DNA from: Enhygromyxa salina
GTDB taxonomy: Bacteria; Myxococcota_A; Polyangia; Nannocystales; Nannocystaceae
Reading direction: 5' to 3'
Assembly (NCBI RefSeq): GCF_002994635.1
Contig: NZ_PVNL01000036.1
Location: 1-64,000, forward strand
Length of the DNA: 64,000 bases
A program made the position numbers and the translations under genes. Positions 55,255 to 62,799 of this stretch are shown in pieces (within the stretch, counting starts at the first letter, position 1; every line of letters starts with the position of its first letter). A model generated the notes under the pieces. The model was not told the origin of the DNA. It was given only the letters and a program-made list of their open reading frames with translations, and made no database searches.

Positions 55255-55493
55255 ACCACGCCCGTCCAGCTGGGGACCACGCGCTCATTTTGCCGCGCGT
55301 TCACGCCGAGACTGGCGCGGCTGCGCTACTACGCGTCGGGTGACTGAGTCGCCAGTCAGCGCGCGTTTGATCGGGCTGGATACGAGATCCTCGACGCCCT
55401 CGCGCGTCGCGTCGAGACCGGCGAGCTCGTGCACCCCCACAAGCAGTAGCGCGCGGCTCGCCTCGTGGTGTGGCCTGAGCTAGAGATCCATGA
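55255..55493. other. Right edge of the accessory segment
   Basis: This 239-base gap holds the right copy of the direct repeat (55351-55386), which continues in frame for about 21 codons to a stop at 55447-55449. It is bounded upstream by a stop at 55345-55347. It reads as a broken gene end, not an intact gene. Confidence 0.45.
55351..55386 (+). repeat. Direct repeat, right copy
   Basis: This matches 52083-52118 inside pseH at 35 of 36 bases. Sequence on both sides is unrelated, so the ends of similarity are sharp. Confidence 0.8.
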
Positions 55494-56197
55494 ATGGAGC
55501 GCTCCTACCACGGCTTCTTCGTCGGTCCCGTCGCCAGCCACGACGCGATCGACGACGCGGCCCGTGAGCTTGGCATCTCGCGGCTCACGTCACTGAGCAG
55601 CGCTGGCGGTGCATGGGCGATGCTCGACGTCGAGCGCTTCGTCGAGCCGCTCGCGGCCCGGCTCGAGACCTGGATCTGGGAGGTCGAGCTGCGCAACGAC
55701 CTCGACGCCGATTCGAAGCTCGAGGAGACCCACAGCGGAAGGATCCGTGGCCGTCGCTGGCGACCGACCGAGCGCGACCTCAGCCGCAGGTGGACGACGA
55801 GCTTCATGAGGAGGGCTTTGTCCGCGGCGGCGTCATGCAGGAGGTCGCGTTCGAGTACGTGCGCTGGTACGCGAGCGTCGAGTCCGACGCCGAGCCGGTC
55901 GCGCGGTCGGGCCCGTCGACGCCCACGGGCCCGCAGCGACGCCGCGGCAGTTCGCAGTTCGAAGGCGATCACGCGCTGGCGGCCAGGCTGATCAATCACC
56001 TGATCGACAGTGAGGAGCTCGAGGTCGTGAATCACCACGCTCACACGACGCTGATCGAACCGGTCGCGGCGTGCCTGGCGGGCTCTCCCGCGGCGGCGGC
56101 TGCCCGGATCGCGCTCGCGCTCGAAGACGCCGACGAAGTGATCGACCTCTACGCCGACGACGCGACGATCGAGGCGTTCCTGCGCGCTCGCTCGTGA
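55494..56197 (+). pseudogene. Frameshifted gene of unknown function
   Basis: Two adjoining frames look like parts of one protein. The first (55494 to about 55790) begins MERSYHGFFVGPVASHDAID and continues through a helical Trp/Glu/Leu segment. The second (about 55740 to 56197) continues with helical sequence such as LINHLIDSEELEVVNHHAH and ends normally at 56197. Joining them needs a -1 shift between about 55735 and 55795. After that point the first frame becomes Arg/Ser-rich and loses coding character. It is a true frameshift mutation or a sequencing error; no slippery site is seen. The family is not recognised. Confidence 0.6.
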
Positions 56198-56251
56198 CGC
56201 TCTCCCCCCCGCCCGCTGGACCACCAGCCACGCGCCTGAGACACTCCGCCC

Positions 56252-56662
56252 ATGCCCCGCACCGTACTCCCTGAAGGTTGGCCGCGCCCCAGGGGCTACG
56301 CCAACGGCATGGCCGCGCGCGGCGAGCTGCTGGCGATCGCGGGCCAGATCGGCTGGAACAGCAACGAGCAGATCGAGTCCGACGGGTTCTCGGATCAATT
56401 CCGCCAGGCCCTCGCCAACGTGGTCGCGGTCGTCGAGGCCGCGGGCGGCCGCGTCACGGACATCATCAGCTTGACGATCTACGTGACCGACAAGCGCGAG
56501 TACGTCAGCGAGATTACCCAGGTCGGCAAGATCTACCGCGAGCTGCTCGGCAAGCACTTTCCCAGCATGGCCCTGGTCGGCGTCAGCGAGCTGCTCGAAG
56601 ACCGCGCGCGCGTCGAGATCCAGGGCCTGGCCGTCCTCACCAGCGCCGAAGAATCGCCATGA
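56252..56662 (+). CDS. RidA family protein (YjgF/YER057c/UK114)
   Basis: This 136-residue protein belongs to the RidA family. It has PRGYANGMAARGELLAIAGQIGWN near its start (family binding pocket), NVVAVVEAAGG, LTIYVTDKREY and the C-terminal VGVSELLEDRARVEIQGLAVL. RidA proteins hydrolyse reactive enamine/imine intermediates from PLP enzymes; others have different small-molecule roles. The Arg in DRARVEI matches the substrate-carboxylate-binding position. Its stop overlaps the ATG of the enoyl-CoA hydratase gene, so the two form an operon, possibly acting on one pathway. Confidence 0.9.
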   Translation: MPRTVLPEGWPRPRGYANGMAARGELLAIAGQIGWNSNEQIESDGFSDQFRQALANVVAVVEAAGGRVTDIISLTIYVTDKREYVSEITQVGKIYRELLGKHFPSMALVGVSELLEDRARVEIQGLAVLTSAEESP

Positions 56663-57507
56663 CCCACGACCCCGACTTTCGCCCGCTGCCGCTCCCGCAA
56701 CCCAGCAGCTTCCGCTACGAAGAGCGCGAGCGGGTCGGCATCATCACGCTCGATCGACCCGATCGCTACAACGCGCTGACCTTCGCCGTCTACCGCGAGC
56801 TCACGGATCTGTTCACCGTGATCGATCGCCGGAGCCTCGACCCCGAGGGCGCGCGCGCGCTGGTGATCCGCGGCGAGGGCAAGGCGTTTTGCTCGGGCGG
56901 CGACGTGGAAGACATCATCACGCGGCTGTTCAACCGCGACATGGAGGGGCTGCTGCGCTTCACCCAGATGACGGGCGAGCTGATCCACGCGATCCGCCGC
57001 TGCAAGACCCCGGTCGTGGCGTCGATCAAGAAGGTCGCCGCGGGTGCGGGCGCCGTGATCTCGCTGGCCTGCGATCTGCGGGTCATGGGCAGCAAGAGCT
57101 TCTTCGCGTTCTTGTTTCCGCAGGTCGGGCTCTCGGGCGCGGACATGGGCGCGAGCTGGCTGTTGCCGCGGGTGGTCGGGCTGGGCCACGCCAGCGAGAT
57201 CCTGCTGCTCGGCGATCGCGTCTACGCGGAGCGCTGCGCCCAGATCGGCCTGGCCAACCGGGTGATCGACGACAGCGATGATCCAGGCAAGGTCGACGAG
57301 GCCGCGTTCGAGCTGGCCTTGGCGATCGCCCAAAAGCCCCACTTTGCGACGCGCATGACCAAGACCATGCTGCAGCAAGAGCAGGACATGGGCTTCACCG
57401 ACGCGATCGAGGCCGAGGCCCAGGCCCAGGCGATCTGCATGCAGCACCCCGACTTCAAAGAAGCGAACGACGCGTGGCTGGCCAAGCGTGATCCGCAGTG
57501 GAAGTGA
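56659..57507 (+). CDS. Enoyl-CoA hydratase/isomerase family protein
   Basis: This crotonase-fold enzyme (282 residues) has LDRPDRYNALTF, the oxyanion-hole motifs FCSGGDVEDI and ACDLRV, and PQVGLSGADMGASWLLPRVVG with the acidic residues used in this family. The C-terminus carries the usual EGF-type helices. Members act on acyl-CoA thioesters in beta-oxidation and related pathways; the exact reaction cannot be told. The ATG overlaps the RidA stop by 4 bases. Two acyl-CoA dehydrogenase genes lie within 6 kb, which suggests acyl-CoA catabolism in this region. Confidence 0.9.
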   Translation: MTHDPDFRPLPLPQPSSFRYEERERVGIITLDRPDRYNALTFAVYRELTDLFTVIDRRSLDPEGARALVIRGEGKAFCSGGDVEDIITRLFNRDMEGLLRFTQMTGELIHAIRRCKTPVVASIKKVAAGAGAVISLACDLRVMGSKSFFAFLFPQVGLSGADMGASWLLPRVVGLGHASEILLLGDRVYAERCAQIGLANRVIDDSDDPGKVDEAAFELALAIAQKPHFATRMTKTMLQQEQDMGFTDAIEAEAQAQAICMQHPDFKEANDAWLAKRDPQWK

Positions 57508-57543
57508 CGCCGGACGACCGGGCGTCACAGCCAGCGCACGGGG

Positions 57544-58407
57544 TCACAGCCAGCGCACTGGGATCGACCGGGCTCGCAGCGGCCCCAGCACGTGATTCTG
57601 CATCGCCGCGTGGGCGGTCTCGAGGTACGTGTCGGTGCGCATCCAACCCAGCGGGTGGGCCTCGGAGTCGGGCTGCGGCGCCGCCCCGTTTGCAATCTCG
57701 CGCCACAGTGATCGGATCGGCGCGATCGCTCGCTCCGCTGAGATCGCTAGCTCGGCCCGCTCGCCTGGCCCCAGCCGCGGCAGCGCCCAATCGAGGAACC
57801 AAAAGCCGAAGGTCCCATGCGCCGCCTCGTCGCGCACGATCGTGCCGAGGATCGCCTTGGGCAGCGGGTGCTTGGCGGCGTGCCACGCCCCGCGGAGCAG
57901 CGGAATGCTCACGGCCTCGCCCACGCAGTAGAGCCGAACGACGATGTCAGCGGCGCGCATCAGCGGCGACAGAGACGAGACCGGATCACGGATCAGCTCC
58001 TGGGGCCGATGCAGGATCTCGGTGCCCCCACCCAGCACACCAGCCATGCGCGCGCAGAGCTCGACATGGACCAGCTCGTCCTGCGGAAACCGAGTGGCGA
58101 CCCCGATCAGATCCACGGGGGCCCGCGCCTCGACCAGGGCCCGCAGCGACACGAGCGTGGCCGCGGCGGTGCGGTGCTCTTGAAACGCGGCGCGCGTCCA
58201 TGCGGAGCGAGCGGCGATCCGCACGTCCTCGTCATAAAGCGAGGCGTCGAAGTCATCCCACGGCATGGCCTCGACCTCGGGGCGCATGCGTCGGTAGCGA
58301 CGCTCGGGGCCCTCTCCGTAGAGCTCGAGCTCGAACGACTCGAGCTCATCGGTGGGCCAGGCCGCGCGCTCCGACCCGCCGGGCTCGCCTGGATCGTCGC
58401 CGCTCAT
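57544..58407 (-). CDS. Ferritin-like (di-iron type) protein
   Basis: This 287-residue cytoplasmic protein has a four-helix ferritin-like core. Repeated acidic/His pairs are seen: FQEHRTAAATL, PQDELVHVELCARM and IVRDEAAHGTFGFWFLDWAL, the last two carrying E-x-x-H pairs that suit a di-iron centre. The N-terminal ~70 residues are acidic and Glu/Tyr-rich. The enzyme activity is unknown. The ATG at 58407 is chosen because the upstream in-frame sequence is the shadow of the repeat-bearing neighbour. It starts 4 bases after the stop of the small lipoprotein, so they share an operon. Confidence 0.75.
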   Translation of the reverse strand: MSGDDPGEPGGSERAAWPTDELESFELELYGEGPERRYRRMRPEVEAMPWDDFDASLYDEDVRIAARSAWTRAAFQEHRTAAATLVSLRALVEARAPVDLIGVATRFPQDELVHVELCARMAGVLGGGTEILHRPQELIRDPVSSLSPLMRAADIVVRLYCVGEAVSIPLLRGAWHAAKHPLPKAILGTIVRDEAAHGTFGFWFLDWALPRLGPGERAELAISAERAIAPIRSLWREIANGAAPQPDSEAHPLGWMRTDTYLETAHAAMQNHVLGPLRARSIPVRWL

Positions 58408-58411
58408 CGGC

Positions 58412-58726
58412 TCACTCGCGTCCGGGGCTGGCGTCGGCCGAGCTCGCACCAAGCGGGACCGCGCCGCCGTCCGTGCCGCCCGTGTCCGTGCCGCCCGTGT
58501 CCGTGCCGCCCGTGTCCGTGCCGCCCGTGCCGCCCGTGTCCGTGGCCCCCGCTTCGGTACCGCTGTCCATGTCACCGCTCGTCGTGGACTCGGTGGTGGT
58601 GGACGTGGTGTCCGGGTAGTCCGAGACCTGCAGATTGCACGCCGTCTCGGCGACACCCATGCAGACGAGCGTGGCCATCCGGGCGTTCGACTTCAACAGC
58701 TTCCTGGCCCGTTTGCGCTCCTGCAT
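58412..58726 (-). CDS. Small Thr/Gly-repeat lipoprotein (tentative)
   Basis: This 104-residue protein has a basic N-terminus, a short hydrophobic segment ending in ETAC (an atypical lipobox), and a low-complexity tail of Thr/Ser then TDTGG repeats. It is a probable small surface lipoprotein like others of this group. A TAGGGT box lies 6 bases before the ATG. It is followed by the ferritin-like gene at 4 bases. The 15-bp coding repeat (58470-58545) could vary in copy number. Confidence 0.6.
   Translation of the reverse strand: MQERKRARKLLKSNARMATLVCMGVAETACNLQVSDYPDTTSTTTESTTSGDMDSGTEAGATDTGGTGGTDTGGTDTGGTDTGGTDGGAVPLGASSADASPGRE
58470..58545 (-). repeat. 15-bp tandem repeat encoding TDTGG
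   Basis: About five near-perfect copies of a 15-bp unit in the small lipoprotein gene; one shorter unit is inserted. Low sequence divergence suggests a recent or active expansion. Confidence 0.8.
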
Positions 58727-58732
58727 GGGTCA

Positions 58733-58738
58733 ACCCTA
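58733..58738 (-). promoter_or_regulatory. -10-like box before the small lipoprotein
   Basis: On the leftward strand TAGGGT lies 6 bases before the ATG at 58726, predicting a leaderless message. Confidence 0.3.
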
Positions 58739-58797
58739 TCTGAGTACGCTGGGGGACTCAAGCTCGCTCACGCTCATCGACCGAGAGCAATCCACGA

Positions 58798-58803
58798 TAG
58801 TCT
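58798..58803 (+). promoter_or_regulatory. -10-like box before the acyl-CoA dehydrogenase
   Basis: TAGTCT (overlapping GATAGT) lies 7 bases before the ATG at 58811, predicting a leaderless message. Confidence 0.35.
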
Positions 58804-58810
58804 GCGCCGC

Positions 58811-60010
58811 ATGGCCGCCGCCGCAGCGTTCGTCAGCAAGCGCATCCTCGAGCGAGACCTCGCGACGATCTTCGGCTTGCCCGAGTCGGCCGCCCGCTGG
58901 ACCGAGCTCGAGGATCGACTCGAGGCGTTCTGCGCTGAGCTGCGCCAAGCCAGCGTCGACGAGACCGACGAGCACGCGGCGACCCGCGAGTACATCCGCC
59001 GCCTCGCCGCGGCGGGGCTGACCAAGCTGGTGGTCCCGGCCGCGTTCGGGGGCGAGCACGAGCAGGTCTCGGCAACGGCGATCTGCCTGGCCCGGCAGTG
59101 GCTCGCGCGCGAGAGCGGGGCGCTCGACACCGCGTTCGTGATGCAGGGGCTGGGCTCGTTCCCGGTCGTGCTCGCCGGTCGGCCCGAGCTGCGACAGGCC
59201 CTGCTGCCGGGCGTGGCCGCGGGCACCACGATCTGTGCGTTCGCGTTGACCGAGCCGGGCGCGGGCTCGGACGTGTCGGGCATGCAGACGATCGCCGAGC
59301 CGCAGGCCGACGGCGCCGTGCTCCTGCGCGGGCACAAGACCTTCATCTCGAACGCGGGCGTCGCCGACAGCTACGTCGTGTTCGCCCGCGAGGCCGAGAC
59401 CACGGCCGAAGGCAAGCCCCGGTTTGGTGCGTTTTGGCTGGCGGGCGACGCCCCGGGGCTCAGCGTCGAGCCGATGAAAGTCACCGCGCCGCACCCGATC
59501 GGTACCGTGCGTTTTGACGGCGTTCGGGTCCCGTGTGAGCACCGACTCGGCGAGCCTGGCGAGGGTCTGCGCATCGCCCTGGGCAACCTCGATCAATTTC
59601 GGGCGACGGTCGGCGCGGCGGCGCTGGGGATCACGGATCGGGCGCTCGAGGAGTCTGTCCAGCACTTGTGCGCCCGAGTGCAATTCGGACGTCCGCTGGC
59701 CAAGCAACAGGGTCTGCGGTTCGCCATGGCCGACCTGGCGGCCGAGCACGTGGCCGCGCAATTGATGGTCTACCGCGCGGCCGCGGCCCGGGATCGCGGC
59801 GACGCGACCCCCGACCAACCAGCGATGGCCAAGCTGCTCGCAACCGAGCTGGCCCAGCGCGCGGTCGATCGCTGTATCCAGAATTTCGGCGGTCGCGGCG
59901 TCGTAGTTGGCGAGGTGCCGGAGCGGCTGTATCGCGAAGTTCGAGCGCTGCGAATCTACGAGGGAACCTCGGAGATCCAGAAGCTGGTCATCGCCCGCGC
60001 GATGCTCTGA
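58811..60010 (+). CDS. Acyl-CoA dehydrogenase
   Basis: This FAD enzyme (399 residues) oxidises acyl-CoA to trans-2-enoyl-CoA. It has the typical order: helical N-terminal domain, the FAD-binding segment FALTEPGAGSDVSGMQT, the KTFISNAGVADSY strand, and a C-terminal helical domain with CIQNFGGRGVVVGE and the catalytic-base region RIYEGTSEIQKLVIAR (Glu near residue 384). The chain-length class cannot be fixed. It is divergent from the lipoprotein/ferritin-like operon. The ATG at 58811 removes a long Arg-rich upstream extension. Confidence 0.92.
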   Translation: MAAAAAFVSKRILERDLATIFGLPESAARWTELEDRLEAFCAELRQASVDETDEHAATREYIRRLAAAGLTKLVVPAAFGGEHEQVSATAICLARQWLARESGALDTAFVMQGLGSFPVVLAGRPELRQALLPGVAAGTTICAFALTEPGAGSDVSGMQTIAEPQADGAVLLRGHKTFISNAGVADSYVVFAREAETTAEGKPRFGAFWLAGDAPGLSVEPMKVTAPHPIGTVRFDGVRVPCEHRLGEPGEGLRIALGNLDQFRATVGAAALGITDRALEESVQHLCARVQFGRPLAKQQGLRFAMADLAAEHVAAQLMVYRAAAARDRGDATPDQPAMAKLLATELAQRAVDRCIQNFGGRGVVVGEVPERLYREVRALRIYEGTSEIQKLVIARAML

Positions 60011-60255
60011 GCCGGCCGCTCATGTGGTGACGCGGTCACGCGCGGCCGCTCACTGAACCTGCCATCCACGCGGCTGGCAAGCGCACTTTTGGCGAACCCC
60101 GCCCCACGGTTGGTGAAGCTTGGAGAAGGTCGGCGACGCTCGTCCGAGGTCGTCGATTCCCGATCGCCGGGTGGGATCGAGTGCCATCAATCCCACGCCC
60201 GTCGGTTGGGTGTTCGCAATTATTGGCGGGGGGCGCTCGCCGTGATTCGTGCTAC
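60011..60255. other. Short intergenic region
   Basis: This 245-base gap contains a near-direct repeat of CGGCCGCTCA and a small GTGAC/GTCAC inverted repeat near 60027-60039. It has no gene. It probably carries the promoter of the sulfotransferase gene. Confidence 0.4.
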
Positions 60256-61392
60256 ATGCACACGACGATGATTGGGTTCGACGAGCAGCGCTTGCTGGGC
60301 GCCGCCGCGGCGCATCTGAGTGTGCACGAGCCACTCGAGGCCGCGTTCTTGCCAGCCTTCCGGGCGCTCATCGCTGGCATGCGCGACGAAGCGAGGCTCA
60401 GCCAGGTCGGGAGCTGGCGGGCCGGGGCCCGGCTGATGACGGCGCTCGGCCAGCGTGCCGCGCTGGCCAACCTCGAGCGTGACACCCCCGAGCTCGCGCA
60501 GATCGAGATCGACGCGCCGATCTTCATCACCGGCCTGCCGCGGGCAAGCACCAACTTGTTGCATAATTTGCTCGCGCGCACCCCTGGACTCTGGGCGCCG
60601 CGGCTGTGGGAGCTGCAGCGTCCGGTCGCCCCACCGCGGATCGACGAGCGCTGGATCGACCGGCAGATCCTCACGACCAACGCCCTGCTCGATCAACTCT
60701 ACGAGGCCGCGCCCGAGCTCCGCCGCCTCCACCCGCTGTCGGCGACCTCACCCGACGCGTGCAGCTGGTTGTTTCGCAACAGCTTCAGCTCGCTGATCCA
60801 CGCGTGCCACTGGTTCATGCCGAGCTACGTGGACTTCATGGCTCACGCCGACCTCGAGCCCGCGTACCGGGACCACCGCCGCCACCTGCGAGCGCTCGCC
60901 CATCGCCACCGCCACGACGACCACGCCGGCCCGCGCATGGTCCTCGAAGACATCTGGCACCTGTGGCAGCTCGAGCCGCTGCTGGCCGTGTACCCGAACG
61001 CGTGGGTGATCCAGATCCACTGCGAGCGCGAGCTCGCCGTGTCGACGCTGATGCGCTCGTGCTGGACGCTGATGCAGGTCGACGCCAAGCGTCCGCGCTC
61101 GGCCTCGGACCTGCTGGCCTACTGCGCGTCGATCGTCGACTCGGGGCTGGCTGCGGGTGAGCGAGCCCGCGCGAGCCTGTCTGGCGCGCGCTTCATCGAC
61201 GTCACGCATGCCCAGCTCGTCGCCGATCCGATCGCAGTGGTCCGCAGCCTTGGCGCGCGCATGCAGCTGGGCATCGCGGACAGCTCGCTGAGTGAGGCGG
61301 GGCGCTGGCTCGCGGGTCAACGCCTGCTCGCGCCGCGGACCCAGCCCCGCGCCGACGGCTCGCTGGGGCAGACCAACGCCCCAGTCCGCTGA
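60256..61392 (+). CDS. Sulfotransferase family protein
   Basis: This 378-residue protein has the 5'-phosphosulfate-binding motif at its N-terminal third: IFITGLPRASTNLLHNLLAR, followed by a region with LWELQRP and a later 3'-phosphate-binding-like segment VIQIHCERELAVSTLMRS. The loop reads PRASTN where most family members have PRSGTT, so substrate or PAPS binding may differ. The family transfers sulfate from PAPS to lipids, sugars or small molecules. No signal peptide is seen. ATG at 60256 is used; ATG at 60268 is also possible. Confidence 0.8.
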   Translation: MHTTMIGFDEQRLLGAAAAHLSVHEPLEAAFLPAFRALIAGMRDEARLSQVGSWRAGARLMTALGQRAALANLERDTPELAQIEIDAPIFITGLPRASTNLLHNLLARTPGLWAPRLWELQRPVAPPRIDERWIDRQILTTNALLDQLYEAAPELRRLHPLSATSPDACSWLFRNSFSSLIHACHWFMPSYVDFMAHADLEPAYRDHRRHLRALAHRHRHDDHAGPRMVLEDIWHLWQLEPLLAVYPNAWVIQIHCERELAVSTLMRSCWTLMQVDAKRPRSASDLLAYCASIVDSGLAAGERARASLSGARFIDVTHAQLVADPIAVVRSLGARMQLGIADSSLSEAGRWLAGQRLLAPRTQPRADGSLGQTNAPVR

Positions 61393-61495
61393 GGGGCACC
61401 ACAGCGCAGACCAAACGCCCTGCGCCGCCACCGACGGAGCAGCTGCGGGGGCGAAGCGATTCGACGCGAAGCGGCTGCAGTCGGCGAAGGGCCTC
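61385..61495 (-). repeat. Dispersed repeat, diverged copy D
   Basis: In reverse orientation this has CTTCGCCGACTGCAGCCGCT, matching 40018-40037 exactly, and a part resembling the GTTTGCGACCGCATGTGTGG segment of copy C, but in swapped order. It overlaps the 3' end of the sulfotransferase gene by a few bases. Confidence 0.45.
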
Positions 61496-61521
61496 ACCGT
61501 CTGTTGGGGACCAAGACAGCT

Positions 61522-62736
61522 CTACGGACGCGGTCGTGGCTTGCGGGTCCGGCACTCGGGCTCGTCCGGGCCACACTTCATGCGCACGTGAATGTGGCCA
61601 TCGTGCCCGGACGAGTGGCGGATGATCTTCTTGCCCTTCGTGCCCTGGCGCAGCGGCCAGGTGATGACCTCGTCGAGTTCTTCGGCGCTCACACCCAGCG
61701 ACATCGCGGCGTAGTACAGGTGCCGCTGCAGCTTGTGATCCAGGAAGATCATGGACACCTGACCGGTCGCCAGGAATGCGTCGATCAGCCCCCACGTGGC
61801 GCGCCAGTCGACCTGCTCGGGCGGCGGGCCGACCATGGTCTCGAACCACGGCAACAGCGGCAGCCGAATGTCGACGTCGCGCCCGGACTGGTGCGAACGA
61901 TGCGGCGGAAACCGGCGCCCGCGCGGGCGGCTGATCGACCCAATCAGGATCTCGCCCTTGTAGCCGCTGTCGTGCCGAAAGTTGGCGAATGCAGTGACGA
62001 TCAGCTCAATCGCGTGGCTGCTGCCGTGGGCAATCCGATCAAAGCGGCGGGTATAGAGCTCGGGGATCTCGGGCAGCTGACACAGCTCGCCCTTGATGCG
62101 CCCGCGGTTGGGGTGGCCAGAGCTGAGCGCGCCCTGGGGGACGTCGAGCCACGCGGGGTCGACCTCCAACCCGGGGTAGCGGTTGACCGTCCACGGCAGC
62201 GCTGGATCAACCCAGACCGTCAGCTCGCGGCCAGGCTCGAGCGCGTCGAGGCTGTCCTCGCTCGCCGCTTCGTTGTAAAATTTGAGATCGTGAACGTCGA
62301 CGCGATGGTCGACCGCCACGCTCTCCCAGGTGTCGCCGGCCTCGGCCAGGTACGCGATCGGCTCGCGCGGGGGAGGGATCCGGATGGCCTTGAGCCGCAG
62401 CTCGACCCCCTCGCGGATGAAGCGTCCGCCCCTTGCGAGGGTCTTCTCGTTCCATCCGCGCAGCATCGCCGCGTCAAACCCGTAGCGCGCCGCGAGCCAG
62501 GCCTTGGTCTCGCGCGGGCCGGTGGTGTGGCGGATCCAGCGAGGGTGATCGAGCAGCTCGGTCTGTTCGCCCCGCCAGTAGCGCTGCCACGCCGGGACCG
62601 CGACGGGCTCGGCCGCGATCGCGGGCAGCCACGTGGCCTGCACATACTCATTGGGATCGGCGCCCTCGGGCAATTGCAGCGTCGCGGGCGGCTCGACCAC
62701 CAGCACAGACGCCAACGCCATGACAAACATCGACAT
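61522..62736 (-). CDS. MepA-type penicillin-insensitive murein endopeptidase
   Basis: This periplasmic LAS metallopeptidase cuts D-Ala-mDAP crosslinks in peptidoglycan. The 404-residue protein has a signal peptide, a LysM-like segment (about 120-190; EAGDTWESVAVDHRVDVHDL), and the MepA catalytic domain with zinc ligands in HQSGRDVDIRL and the C-terminal HDGHIHVRMKC. The N-terminal ~110 residues are unassigned. LysM should bind the glycan strand. It is convergent with the sulfotransferase gene and lies 63 bases after the acyl-CoA dehydrogenase on the same strand, so they may be co-transcribed. Confidence 0.88.
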   Translation of the reverse strand: MSMFVMALASVLVVEPPATLQLPEGADPNEYVQATWLPAIAAEPVAVPAWQRYWRGEQTELLDHPRWIRHTTGPRETKAWLAARYGFDAAMLRGWNEKTLARGGRFIREGVELRLKAIRIPPPREPIAYLAEAGDTWESVAVDHRVDVHDLKFYNEAASEDSLDALEPGRELTVWVDPALPWTVNRYPGLEVDPAWLDVPQGALSSGHPNRGRIKGELCQLPEIPELYTRRFDRIAHGSSHAIELIVTAFANFRHDSGYKGEILIGSISRPRGRRFPPHRSHQSGRDVDIRLPLLPWFETMVGPPPEQVDWRATWGLIDAFLATGQVSMIFLDHKLQRHLYYAAMSLGVSAEELDEVITWPLRQGTKGKKIIRHSSGHDGHIHVRMKCGPDEPECRTRKPRPRP

Positions 62737-62799
62737 GCTCAGCGGTAATCACGGTACCAGGAGAACCGCGATCAACCCAAGCACGAATGTGTCGACGGC

